From positions 1-22,070 of the forward strand of contig RFIM01000272.1 in NCBI GenBank assembly GCA_003695215.1: a stretch of 22,070 nucleotides of DNA, given 5' to 3'. This document shows positions 1-7,594 of the stretch, piece by piece. The position numbers and the translations under genes are program-made. Position 1 is the stretch's first letter, and the number at the start of each line of letters is the position of its first letter. A model generated the notes under the pieces. It was not told where the DNA came from. It did no database searches and saw only the letters and a program-made list of their open reading frames with translations. The stretch is from Chloroflexota bacterium (GTDB lineage Bacteria; Chloroflexota; Anaerolineae; Aggregatilineales; UBA2796).

Positions 1-1401
1 ACCAACGCCTGCCTGCAGTGCCGCTAAATATTCACTGTTTGCGGCATTGCTCCACAAGCCGCTGGCATAGAGCGCGATCCACAGACTGAACGTGGCAATG
101 CTGCGCAGCCGTTCGCGCTGAGGGCTTAAGCGGATAGGCTGAGCAGGGAAAAGCGCTACCAACAGCGCGCCGAGCGTCATCAGTGCGATGACGGCCGTGA
201 AAATGGTGAAATCGCTCAGATGGCTGACGGCAAGCGCGCTCAGAGCAGCTATAGCGCCGATCAGCAGCAGCCGCTGATCGCCTTGCAGGCTTCGCCATTG
301 CCGCCTGAGCCATACCACAAGCGCGATCAAGCTGATTGTCGAGGCGAATAGGCCAATCAGACCGAGTTCAGCTGCAATTTGGAAGAAGGCGCTGTGTGCA
401 TGGGGATGCATTTGGCGTGGCGGCACTGAACTTAGGCGCGCTAGTTGACTGCCGAAAGTGAATAGGCCCTTGCCTGTGAGCGGCTGCTCTTGAAAGGCCC
501 GCCAAGCGATATCAAAGATATACGTACGCAGATCAAGCGTGCGGCTTGGATCGTTGAAAGATCGCACAGTTAAGATCAGCAGTGTGCCGCCGATCAGCAA
601 GGCTGCCATAGTCGATGCGCTAATCAGCGCCTTAGCAAGCGCTGAGCGCGCTTGCCATACTTGGCACAAGGCGCGCCATGTGAGCAGATTGTAATGTGCA
701 AGCACCAAGGCGATCATCACAGCGCCAGCCACAGCGATGCCAAGCCAGTGGCTGCGGCTATAGGTGAGCAGCAAGGTGCCAAGCGCTATCAGGAAGTGTG
801 CGCCAAGCGCCATCCGTTGCCAGCGCTGCCGTACAGTCAGCCAGCGCGCTGCATTGAGCGGTGTGACTATGACCAGATAGGCAGCCAGCAAGTTGGGATT
901 GCCAAGCGTGGCAGCTGGGCGCAGCAGAGCGGGCAACATAAAGCCTTGTGCGAGCTCTTGAAGTGCCTCAACCAGGAAAAGCAGTACATCGCGTAGGGCA
1001 AAAAAAAGCGGCACTAGGCTGCTGAGGAGCATCGCATCCACAAGGGCGCTGCGCGAGAGCGCTCGGTTGGCCAGGCAATCCCACAGCACAAGCCAAGTGC
1101 CTAAGTACATGCTGAAGTACCATGCGCCAATGGCGCTGCGGCGCCACGTCTCAAGATTTGCCAGCGTTGATATGGCGATAACAGCCAACCAGATCAGCGC
1201 TAGGCCATCCAATGGTGTGCTGTGCCAGTGCCACTTGCTGCGCCAACGGGCCACGGCCCAGCTAACAAGTGTCACAGCACCAAGCCCCAATGAGACATTT
1301 TTGGAGCGGACATCTAGCGTGGCTGCTGTGCCGATAGAGGCGATGTAAAGGCTCAAGAGCATTAAGAGCGCCCAGGCCAGCAGGTTTGAGCGATCGCGCA
1401 T
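1..1401 (-). CDS. O-antigen ligase / Wzy-type polymerase-like membrane protein (3' end cut by window edge)
   Basis: An uninterrupted frame runs 467 codons from an ATG at 1401 to the window edge, so the C-terminus is missing. The translation is a polytopic membrane protein with many Leu/Ile/Val-rich segments. It carries hallmarks of the O-antigen ligase/polymerase superfamily (Wzy_C): GNPNLLAAYL near residue 180, YSRSHWLGI near 220, and PLTGKGLFTFG followed by HPHAHSAFFQIAAELGLIGL in the large loop near 310-345. Family members join or polymerise lipid-linked glycans at the outer face of the membrane. The ATG is preceded by AGGTGA six bases upstream, and a stop lies four codons above it. It follows the kinase gene on the same strand after 47 bases, so co-transcription is possible. 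Whether it acts on O-antigen, a capsule or a glycoprotein cannot be told from sequence. Confidence 0.85.
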   Translation of the reverse strand, partial: MRDRSNLLAWALLMLLSLYIASIGTAATLDVRSKNVSLGLGAVTLVSWAVARWRSKWHWHSTPLDGLALIWLAVIAISTLANLETWRRSAIGAWYFSMYLGTWLVLWDCLANRALSRSALVDAMLLSSLVPLFFALRDVLLFLVEALQELAQGFMLPALLRPAATLGNPNLLAAYLVIVTPLNAARWLTVRQRWQRMALGAHFLIALGTLLLTYSRSHWLGIAVAGAVMIALVLAHYNLLTWRALCQVWQARSALAKALISASTMAALLIGGTLLILTVRSFNDPSRTLDLRTYIFDIAWRAFQEQPLTGKGLFTFGSQLARLSSVPPRQMHPHAHSAFFQIAAELGLIGLFASTISLIALVVWLRRQWRSLQGDQRLLLIGAIAALSALAVSHLSDFTIFTAVIALMTLGALLVALFPAQPIRLSPQRERLRSIATFSLWIALYASGLWSNAANSEYLAALQAGVG

Positions 1402-1448
1402 GTAGTTCACCTATGTAGCGATATTCGGCTTGCTTCGCGCTCACAAGT

Positions 1449-3974
1449 TCAACGCACCTCAATAGGCAGTACCCAAGCGGCAACGCGCCCAGTGATGCTG
1501 CTTTGAGCGCAAATGGCGATCAGATGCTGACCGCGCTGCATATTTTCAACGCGTAAAGCAAAGCCACTGCTGAGGTGGCTTTCATCCAACTTCAAGTTGA
1601 CTTTGAAGAAGTCAAGCCCTACATTGCTATTGAATGTTTCAACCACATCGGGACGTGGTATGAACGGCACACCTGTGGCCAGAACACGCCCATTCTGAGA
1701 AGTGCAGCTGTTGCCTTCAAAGATCGTGATGCTATAAATGCCAGCACTGCCATTACTAGCCCTAGTGCTGCCATCGAACGCCCATCCGCCAACGTCAAAC
1801 GAACTCTCGACCACAACAACATTTCTAGCTGTGTCAACTTGTGTTGGCAAGGGCGGTCCGACCCAAATCATCACGCCATCAAGATAAGCAGGCAGGTTGT
1901 TATCAAGCGCAACTGACTCTGAAATGACCCAGCCGTAGATCGTCTCGCCGTTAGAACGCGGAACTGCGATGTTCACCCAGTAACGTCCAGTTATATCCCG
2001 TAACGGATCATTTGCGTCAGATAAGCCTTTTTGCGCAAGGACGATGACTGGTGTGTTGTCTGGGATGCTGATTAAAGTGTCGTATTGTGTAGAAGGCCCG
2101 CGCCGCACCCTGATATTTTCCGTGCTGCGAATTCTACCGCGCAAAGCCAAACTTTCGTTGATAGCAGGCACAGGCGTTGGTGTGGGCGTTGGTGTTTCTG
2201 TAGGCGTTGGTGTTAGTGTGAGTGTTGGTATTTCTGTAGGCGTCAGTGTGAAAGTTGCAGTTGGCGTTAGCGTCGGGCTAGGGGTATCCGTGGGCGTTGG
2301 TGTATCCGTGTTAGTGGCAGTTGGCGTGATGGTCGGCGTTGGCGTGAAAAGCGTGGCTGTGGCTGTGAGATCAGCGCTGACGCGGGTCAAGATAAGCACC
2401 TGGAGCGTTTGCTCAAGTTGCTGGGCAGCTGCTGTTTGTGTCATAACGACCTCAGCTGCCTGTGTTTGCAAAACTTGCTCGGCTTGCGTCGTCTGTGTAG
2501 CCTGTAGGGCCAGCGCCTGCGCTGTTTGGCTTAAATCAGGTGTGGCGGTCGCGGTCGGCACGATGATCAAGACTTGTTCCTGGGTCGGCGTCTTGGACGG
2601 CAACTCGGTTGGCGAGATAGCTATCGCCACAGTTGGGCTCTCAGTGGGTAGGAAAGCCATCGCTTGGGTGGATGTGATCGTAGGCACATCAGTGGCTGGA
2701 GCATTCGTAGCACTCAGAATAGGTGGTGGTGAGATTGGCACGATGATGATGAGCGTCGGTGGTGTTTCGGCTGTGGGCGGCACAGCGGCGGTTTGGGTAG
2801 CGAAAGCAGATACTGCAGCAGCCTCTACCGTTTCCGTTTCTGCGATCTGTTGACTGTTCGGGTTGGAGATAAGAGCGACAATAACAACGATAAGTACGAG
2901 AATAATTGCACCAAGCACTGGGATGAGCGAGATACCACTTAGCGAGGGTTTTGCCCTGGCAGGCAGGTCGCTCGGCGGCGCCAGATGGATGCTTCCGCCG
3001 GATGGGCTGGGTATGGCAGGCTGCACAGCTGAGCCCGTTGAAGATATCGGCGTAGAGTATGGATGCTGGCGTTGAGGCGAAACGGAAGTGAAGAAACCGC
3101 TGTCCTGCTCAGTTTCTTCTGCCTGCTCCACAGCTGCTTGGAACTCCTCTGCGAATTCCCCAATGGTGTCATAGCGCTCGTCAGGGTCTTTGGCAATGGC
3201 GCGCGCAATCACTTCTGAGATCGCAGGTGGCGCGCCTTTTCGAAGTTCGTGCGCAGGTAGCGGATACTCGTGAAGGTGCTTGTGCATTAGCGCATAGGGC
3301 GTATCTACAGGCACATCGAAGGGCATCCTGCCTGTTACGAGCGTGTACACGACTAGGCCCAGCGCGTACTGATCCACTTTGGGTGTCAGAGTCTCGCCAC
3401 GCCACTGTTCAGGCGCCATATAGGCAACTGTTCCCATCGAGGTGCCAGGTACTGTCATTTGAGAAGCGATATCAAGCGGCTTGGCAATGCCAAAATCCAC
3501 TAGATAGGGCGTGCCGTTCTCATCGAACATGATATTACTTGGCTTGACATCGCGATGGATGATGTTTTGGCGATGCGCGTAATCAAGTGCGCTACCAACC
3601 TTCTTCAAAATATCGGCGATCTCGCTCAACGAAAGTAATGTATTCTCCTGAGCACGCCTTTGACGGATACGATCGCCGAGCGAGCCGCCGCGCAGCAAGC
3701 GCATCGCCATGTAATTCAGGCCTTCATGTGAGCCATAGGTGTAGATCGCCACGATGTGTGGATGATCCAAAGCAGCGGCGATTTGCGCCTCGCGCATAAA
3801 GCGCTCAACAAAGCCTTCTTCGGCATTATACGCCAAGACTTTGACCGCTACATTGCGTTTGAGGCTTGCTTGGTAGCCCAAGTAAACCTCTGCCATGCCG
3901 CCGCGCCCAATCAGCTCCTTCAGCTCATACTCGCCGAGTTTCTGACCGACTAGATTTCGACTGCCCATGTACAT
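1449..3974 (-). CDS. Receptor-type Ser/Thr protein kinase with TP-rich linker, SH3b and C-terminal beta-sandwich ectodomain
   Basis: An 841-residue PknB-like kinase. Numbered from the ATG at 3974, the kinase domain covers about residues 14-285: Gly-loop GRGGMAEVY (24-31), VAVK lysine at 45, HRDVKPSN (140), DFG (160-162) and APE (187-189). All catalytic residues are present, so it should be active. One hydrophobic helix at 348-370 separates the cytoplasmic kinase from the outside. A Thr/Pro and Ala/Gln/Thr-rich stalk (about 400-600) follows, then an SH3b-like domain (about 606-690, motif NIRVRRGPSTQYDTL). The last domain (about 705-841) has VGGWAFDGS and RPDV motifs like beta-sandwich modules at the ends of Chloroflexota surface proteins. 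The frame extends upstream to 4076, but that stretch encodes a terminator stem, whereas 3974 has AGGA eight bases upstream. Its ligand is unknown; SH3b domains often bind peptidoglycan. Confidence 0.93.
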   Translation of the reverse strand: MYMGSRNLVGQKLGEYELKELIGRGGMAEVYLGYQASLKRNVAVKVLAYNAEEGFVERFMREAQIAAALDHPHIVAIYTYGSHEGLNYMAMRLLRGGSLGDRIRQRRAQENTLLSLSEIADILKKVGSALDYAHRQNIIHRDVKPSNIMFDENGTPYLVDFGIAKPLDIASQMTVPGTSMGTVAYMAPEQWRGETLTPKVDQYALGLVVYTLVTGRMPFDVPVDTPYALMHKHLHEYPLPAHELRKGAPPAISEVIARAIAKDPDERYDTIGEFAEEFQAAVEQAEETEQDSGFFTSVSPQRQHPYSTPISSTGSAVQPAIPSPSGGSIHLAPPSDLPARAKPSLSGISLIPVLGAIILVLIVVIVALISNPNSQQIAETETVEAAAVSAFATQTAAVPPTAETPPTLIIIVPISPPPILSATNAPATDVPTITSTQAMAFLPTESPTVAIAISPTELPSKTPTQEQVLIIVPTATATPDLSQTAQALALQATQTTQAEQVLQTQAAEVVMTQTAAAQQLEQTLQVLILTRVSADLTATATLFTPTPTITPTATNTDTPTPTDTPSPTLTPTATFTLTPTEIPTLTLTPTPTETPTPTPTPVPAINESLALRGRIRSTENIRVRRGPSTQYDTLISIPDNTPVIVLAQKGLSDANDPLRDITGRYWVNIAVPRSNGETIYGWVISESVALDNNLPAYLDGVMIWVGPPLPTQVDTARNVVVVESSFDVGGWAFDGSTRASNGSAGIYSITIFEGNSCTSQNGRVLATGVPFIPRPDVVETFNSNVGLDFFKVNLKLDESHLSSGFALRVENMQRGQHLIAICAQSSITGRVAAWVLPIEVR

Positions 3975-4038
3975 GTGAAATATCCTAAAAGCATGATTAC
4001 TTGAAGGAATGTCACAGCTCACCTGATTGAATGCGCTA

Positions 4039-4047
4039 ATTGTAGCA
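4039..4047 (-). promoter_or_regulatory. Possible extended -10 promoter element for the kinase gene
   Basis: On the minus strand TGC followed by TACAAT fits an extended -10 box. It sits between the upstream terminator and the kinase start at 3974. There is no recognisable -35 at 17 bases because that position lies in the terminator stem. This would give a leader of about 60 bases. Confidence 0.35.
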
Positions 4048-4056
4048 CATTCATAA

Positions 4057-4090
4057 AAATTTGGGATCGGCTCCAACCGATCCCAAATTT
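4057..4090 (-). terminator. Intrinsic terminator of the lipoprotein gene
   Basis: A perfect 14-bp inverted repeat (AAATTTGGGATCGG and its complement) has a 6-base loop. On the minus strand it is followed by a T-rich run (TTTTTATG). It lies 7 bases past the lipoprotein stop codon at 4097. It separates lipoprotein transcription from the kinase gene and argues against the longer kinase start at 4076. Confidence 0.85.
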
Positions 4091-4096
4091 GAGGCC

Positions 4097-6301
4097 CTAG
4101 GGCGTTGTTCTGAGAGTCGGAGTTGAAGTAAGCGTGCGCGTAGCCGTTGACGTCGGCGTGGCCGTGTTGGTCGCAGTCGGCGTCAAGGTCGGCGTATGAG
4201 TAGGCGTCAGCGTAGGTGTGCGCGTAGCCGTTGACGTCGGCGTGGCTGTGTTGGTCGCAGTCGGCGTCAAGGTCGGCGTATGAGTAGGCGTCAGTGTAGG
4301 TGTGCGCGTAGCCGTTGACGTCGGCGTGGCTGTGTTGGTCGCAGTCGGCGTCAAGGTCGGCGTGCGCGTAGGCGTATGCGTCGGCGTGTGTGTGGCTGTC
4401 GGCGTGAGCGTGCCCGCCACAGCCGTGCCGAGCTTATCTTGGAAGGGCAATGCGGTCAGCGTGGCTGCCAGCGCAGCATCGAAAGTACGCGTCAGCTCGG
4501 GCGTGAACGGCAAGCGCCACACTTTGATTTCCTCGACAAAGGTATCGAAGCCATCGCGCTCTGTGTTGGTATACAGCCCTGTGGCAACCTGAATGCAGCC
4601 TGCCTCTTGGAAGCGCGAGACGTTCAATTGTGCCACAAGCCGATTGTTGAAGTAGAAGACTGCCAGCTCGCCGCGCACAATCAACAGCACTTCGTTGTAG
4701 GCATCGCGGCGACGATTAACGCCGCTAGGGATGGATGCGCGCTCGAGCGTCTCAAAGGTGAAGGGCGCATCAGGCTGCGGGCGGAAGAATTGTAAGAATT
4801 CGTACTGCCCATCCTGATTGAAGATCAGGCGGAACTCTTGCGTACGCGTGCGGCGGAAGATTACGCCATGCGACCACGCGAAATTCTCGTAAGGTGTGTA
4901 GAAACGCGCGTTCAAGATGAAGTTCGGCGTGCAGGTCAGCTCCTGAGAGCTGATGAAATTATCGCCGGCATCGTGCGGCAAACGGATGATCGATTCTTCA
5001 TAAATCAGGCGCGCTTCGCGGAAGAACGGCGCGATTTCAGCGCTAAAGGCGACCTGTGTGGCAGTCTGATCGCGTTGCACAGCCAGTGTCTGCGTCAGGT
5101 TTGGCGTGGCTGTCGCTGTGCGCGTCAGCGTTGGCGTGCGTGTGAGCGTTGCTGTGCGCGTGAGCGTTGGCGTGCGCGTGAGTGTCGGTGTGCGCGTTGG
5201 GCTGGCTGTGAAAGTTGCTGAGGCAGTGAAAGTCGCCGAGGGCGTCAGAGTGGACGTGGCTGTGTTGGTGGCGGTTGCTGTGAAAGTCGCCGTGCTAGTG
5301 GCCGTGTTGGTTGCTGAGGCAGTGAAGGTAGCTGTTGGCGTCAGCGCTAAATCTGTGGCGGCGATGATCGCTTCGAGCGTGCGCTCAACAGCGCGAGCGG
5401 TTTGCGAGGCACTCAGGATCGCCGCAAAAGCCTGTGTGGCGTCAGGCGTGTGCGTTGCAGTCGCTGTGTTGGCAAGCGAAGGCGTGAGCGTAGGTGTCTC
5501 AGTGGCCGTGATGGTCGCTGTGGCAGTCAGCGTGAAGGTTGCCGAAGGTGTGTGCGTTGGCGTGAGTGTGATAGAGCGGGCTGCGGTCGCAGTTTGGTCA
5601 AAAGCGCGGCGCGTCAGCTCGAAATTGGCGATAGCAGTCAGTGTGAGCGGCAAATCAGGCGGCAGTGCCGTCACAATGATCGGCTCGGCAGGCGGCGCAG
5701 TCACTACAACGGTCACTGCGACGGGTGTGGCTGTCAACTGTGCGACAGCCGTCTGGGCGATCATGGTTTGAGCGCTGATGAGCGTGCCTGTGAGCGCCGC
5801 CGCTGAAGTCTGCAGCGCCTCTGCCTGAACAGTCTGCGTGAGCGCTTGCGTCGCCTGCGCGTTGACGGTCGCTTGCAGCACTACGTCCAGAGTGGCTTGG
5901 GCGAGCGCCGCAGCCGTGGCTTGCACATCAGGTGTTGGCGTGTTAGTGGCGGTTGGCGTGGCAGTGCTAGTCGGCGTGCGCGTTGGTGTGTGCGTCGGCG
6001 TGAAGGTCAGAGTGTTGGTGGGCGTCTCAGTCGGCGTGGCGCTAGGCGTCTCGGTGTTAGTCGGCGTGGCTGTCGGCGGATTAAGGGCGAATTGTGTAGC
6101 AGCGATGTTAGTGGCGAGCGCATTCTGCTGGGCGATTACAGTCTGTGTGGCATTTTGCGCCGCGCGAGCGCGTTCTGTGGCATCTGGCGTGTTGGTTGCA
6201 GTAGCTGTTGGCGTAGCGGTTGGCGTTGGCTCGGCTGCAGGCGCGCAGCCTGCCAAAAAGAGCACGATGCCAATTAGGATGCTCAGCGTATGCCTTGTCA
6301 T
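4097..6301 (-). CDS. Thr/Pro-rich surface lipoprotein with an internal beta-sandwich domain
   Basis: A 734-residue predicted lipoprotein. The N-terminus is a lipoprotein signal peptide with lipobox LAGC (Cys19). Start 6301 is chosen because AAAGGA lies about six bases before it; an in-frame ATG at 6319 lacks this and would add six residues. Most of the protein is low-complexity: TPT/TAT repeats, an Ala/Gln/Thr-rich, possibly helical stretch (about 115-260), and a TRTPTL-type repeat (about 365-400). One globular region (about 415-598) has alternating aromatic and beta-rich segments (for example QEFRLIFNQDGQYEFLQFF) and two cysteines. It resembles the concanavalin-like/DUF1080-like beta-sandwich seen in Chloroflexota lipoproteins. 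The C-terminal 110 residues are TP repeats with a 28-residue tandem period. The TP segments probably act as extended, possibly glycosylated spacers in the cell wall. No ligand can be named. Confidence 0.88.
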   Translation of the reverse strand: MTRHTLSILIGIVLFLAGCAPAAEPTPTATPTATATNTPDATERARAAQNATQTVIAQQNALATNIAATQFALNPPTATPTNTETPSATPTETPTNTLTFTPTHTPTRTPTSTATPTATNTPTPDVQATAAALAQATLDVVLQATVNAQATQALTQTVQAEALQTSAAALTGTLISAQTMIAQTAVAQLTATPVAVTVVVTAPPAEPIIVTALPPDLPLTLTAIANFELTRRAFDQTATAARSITLTPTHTPSATFTLTATATITATETPTLTPSLANTATATHTPDATQAFAAILSASQTARAVERTLEAIIAATDLALTPTATFTASATNTATSTATFTATATNTATSTLTPSATFTASATFTASPTRTPTLTRTPTLTRTATLTRTPTLTRTATATPNLTQTLAVQRDQTATQVAFSAEIAPFFREARLIYEESIIRLPHDAGDNFISSQELTCTPNFILNARFYTPYENFAWSHGVIFRRTRTQEFRLIFNQDGQYEFLQFFRPQPDAPFTFETLERASIPSGVNRRRDAYNEVLLIVRGELAVFYFNNRLVAQLNVSRFQEAGCIQVATGLYTNTERDGFDTFVEEIKVWRLPFTPELTRTFDAALAATLTALPFQDKLGTAVAGTLTPTATHTPTHTPTRTPTLTPTATNTATPTSTATRTPTLTPTHTPTLTPTATNTATPTSTATRTPTLTPTHTPTLTPTATNTATPTSTATRTLTSTPTLRTTP
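4135..4386 (-). repeat. 84-bp in-frame tandem repeat, three copies
   Basis: Copies begin at 4135, 4219 and 4303, exactly 84 bases (28 codons) apart. The first two are almost identical, and the third diverges in its last 25 bases or so. The unit encodes RTPTLTPTHTPTLTPTATNT followed by ATPTSTAT. The near-identity at DNA level, not only in protein, points to recent duplication by slippage or unequal exchange. Confidence 0.9.
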
Positions 6302-6325
6302 GGCAATTCCTTTCGGCATTAAGAA

Positions 6326-6347
6326 GAGATTAACGAAAAGTAATCTC
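6326..6347 (-). other. Small stem-loop in the lipoprotein 5' leader
   Basis: GAGATTA and TAATCTC form a 7-bp stem with an 8-base loop in the predicted untranslated leader, about 25 bases before the start codon. It could affect mRNA stability or translation, but nothing else supports a specific role. Confidence 0.4.
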
Positions 6348-6369
6348 GATCCTCACAAGGCTCATGCGG

Positions 6370-6398
6370 ATTGTAACTTGCTAAAGGCTGTATGGCAA
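6370..6398 (-). promoter_or_regulatory. Sigma70-type promoter of the lipoprotein gene
   Basis: On the minus strand TTGCCA (6398-6393) and TACAAT (6375-6370) are separated by exactly 17 bases. The predicted transcript would start near 6363 and have a leader of about 60 bases before the ATG at 6301. Confidence 0.7.
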
Positions 6399-6436
6399 AA
6401 AAGAGTGCGCTCAGCGTTGATCGCGCCTGTGTGCCT

Positions 6437-6590
6437 TCAGGGCAAGCCGACGATGTTGCCTTCAGCGTCAAGATCGATCTTCTCAGCAGCAGGACGCTCA
6501 GGCGAGCCTGGCATAGCGCGCATCCCGCTACAAAGGCGTCAAGCCCATCTGGTTGGCGATCGCGCGAATGTGCTTCAGCTGAGCGCGTTG
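6437..6590 (-). pseudogene. fhs: Apparent remnant of formate-tetrahydrofolate ligase with the middle deleted
   Basis: This gap reads as two joined ends of FTHFS on the minus strand. The distal piece (6523-6437) encodes MRAMPGSPERPAAEKIDLDA then EGNIVGLP and a stop. It closely fits the family's C-terminus as I recall it (MPGLP..PAA..IDiDe.GnI.GL). The proximal piece (6590-6528) encodes QRAQLKHIRAIANQMGLTPL and a stop. It resembles the family's N-terminus (IAQ...LKPI..IA..LGL). The pieces are in different frames, meet around 6524-6530, and no start codon is evident. Intact FTHFS is about 550-570 residues, so roughly 1.5 kb would be missing. FTHFS makes 10-formyl-THF for one-carbon metabolism. 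The C-terminal match is more convincing than the N-terminal one. The alternative is chance similarity in two short peptides. Confidence 0.55.
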
Positions 6591-6598
6591 TCAACAAC

Positions 6599-6614
6599 AA
6601 GGCTCGGGAGCCTT
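6599..6614 (-). terminator. Possible weak terminator after the alcohol dehydrogenase gene
   Basis: AAGGCT and AGCCTT form a 6-bp stem with a 4-base loop just past the dehydrogenase stop at 6622. On the minus strand it is followed by GTTGTTG. On the plus strand it is followed by TTCTTC. It is short, so the call is tentative. Confidence 0.35.
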
Positions 6615-6621
6615 TTCTTCG

Positions 6622-7590
6622 TCAAGGCCTCAATAGAACTTTCAGAACGCCGCTGCTGCTGGCATGCTCAAAGGCAGCAAGGCTATCTTCTAGCGGATAG
6701 ATAGCCTCAATCATAGAGGCCACGTCAATTTGTTGGCTTCCCAGTAGGCGAATTGCCGCGCCGAAGGGCCCGCAACGGCTGCCGATCACCTTGATCTCAT
6801 CCACCACGACGCGCGTCAGATCGGCGTGCGGCAGGCCGCTATAAGTGCTTTTCAGCACGATTGTGCCACGCGGACGCACGATCTCAAGCGCCTGTGCAAA
6901 ACCTTCAGCGTTGCCTGTACAGTCCACCACCACATGCGCGCTCTTGCGCCCGATCCGATCTAGCCAATCGGCGCGGCGTGCATCCACATAAGCTATATGC
7001 CATTTCTCCAGCAGCTGGATCGGACGTTGGCGCCGCGCTACGACCACCAGCTCGCAGCCCAGATTGCGCAGCACTTGCGCCGCCAACAGGCCGAGCTTGC
7101 CCGCGCCTATCAAAATCACGCGCTGCGATGGCGTGATCGGCACTAGCTCAGGAATTTGCAGCGCCGCAGCCAACGGCTCGACAAACACAGCGGCCTCATC
7201 GTCGATCGACTCTGGCACAGCGTACAAGTTGCGCACAGGCAAGCGAAAGCGCTCTGCGAAGACGCCATCATAGCGATCGATGCCAAGCGTGACGCGATTG
7301 CGGCATTGGCTGGGCATGTTGGCAAGGCACAGATCGCAGATACCGCAAGCGACGTTGATCTCGCCGACCACGCGCGTGCCCGCTGCGAAACTGCCGTAGT
7401 CCGCTAGCGTCTCGCCGACGAACTCATGGCCAAGCACGCCTGTGAAGCCCATATAGCCGCGCGTTAGCTCCAGATCGGTATGGCAGATGCCGGCCATGCG
7501 CAGTTTGATGAGCGCCTCGCCCGCTCTCGGTTCGGGCTCAGGCAGGTCATGGCGCAAGGTCAGTTTGTCTTCAAAGTACAGTCCACGCAA
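6622..7590 (-). CDS. Zinc-dependent medium-chain alcohol dehydrogenase
   Basis: A 322-residue member of the zinc-containing MDR family, slightly shorter than the usual 340-350. Catalytic zinc ligands are visible as Cys36 (GICHTDLE), His55-Glu56 (GHEFVGE) and Glu138 (VEPLA). The structural zinc loop is CGICDLCLANMPSQC (Cys82, 85, 88, 96). The nucleotide-binding motif is GAGKLG (162-167). It should oxidise or reduce an alcohol/aldehyde or polyol with NAD(P), but the substrate cannot be assigned. The start is a TTG with AAAGGA seven bases upstream; no ATG or GTG in frame is better placed. It begins 4 bases after the hydroxybutyryl-CoA dehydrogenase stop, so the two are almost certainly co-transcribed. 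Confidence 0.88.
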   Translation of the reverse strand: MRGLYFEDKLTLRHDLPEPEPRAGEALIKLRMAGICHTDLELTRGYMGFTGVLGHEFVGETLADYGSFAAGTRVVGEINVACGICDLCLANMPSQCRNRVTLGIDRYDGVFAERFRLPVRNLYAVPESIDDEAAVFVEPLAAALQIPELVPITPSQRVILIGAGKLGLLAAQVLRNLGCELVVVARRQRPIQLLEKWHIAYVDARRADWLDRIGRKSAHVVVDCTGNAEGFAQALEIVRPRGTIVLKSTYSGLPHADLTRVVVDEIKVIGSRCGPFGAAIRLLGSQQIDVASMIEAIYPLEDSLAAFEHASSSGVLKVLLRP

Positions 7591-7594
7591 GTGC

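Noticed and set aside
2044..2853. Long plus-strand open frame opposite the kinase stalk, rich in Val and Gly
   Set aside because: It is the complement of Thr/Pro codons, which rarely produce stops in antisense. It has no ribosome binding site and no recognisable domain.
3975..4076. Longer kinase start at 4076 adding 34 residues
   Set aside because: The extra codons lie in the terminator stem and the proposed promoter. The segment looks non-coding, and the ATG at 3974 has its own ribosome binding site.
4135..4386. Regular repeat that might suggest a CRISPR array
   Set aside because: The 84-bp units are contiguous with no spacers, in frame, and encode TP repeats.
6319..6600. 93-codon minus-strand frame in the gap before the lipoprotein
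   Set aside because: Its sequence has no protein-like pattern and it runs over the promoter. The other two frames of the same strand give the FTHFS-like peptides instead.
5106..6704. Long plus-strand open frames (5106-5771, 5838-6704) opposite the lipoprotein
   Set aside because: They have the same origin as above, antisense of TPT/TAT repeats. The second also runs through the lipoprotein promoter and into the dehydrogenase gene antisense.
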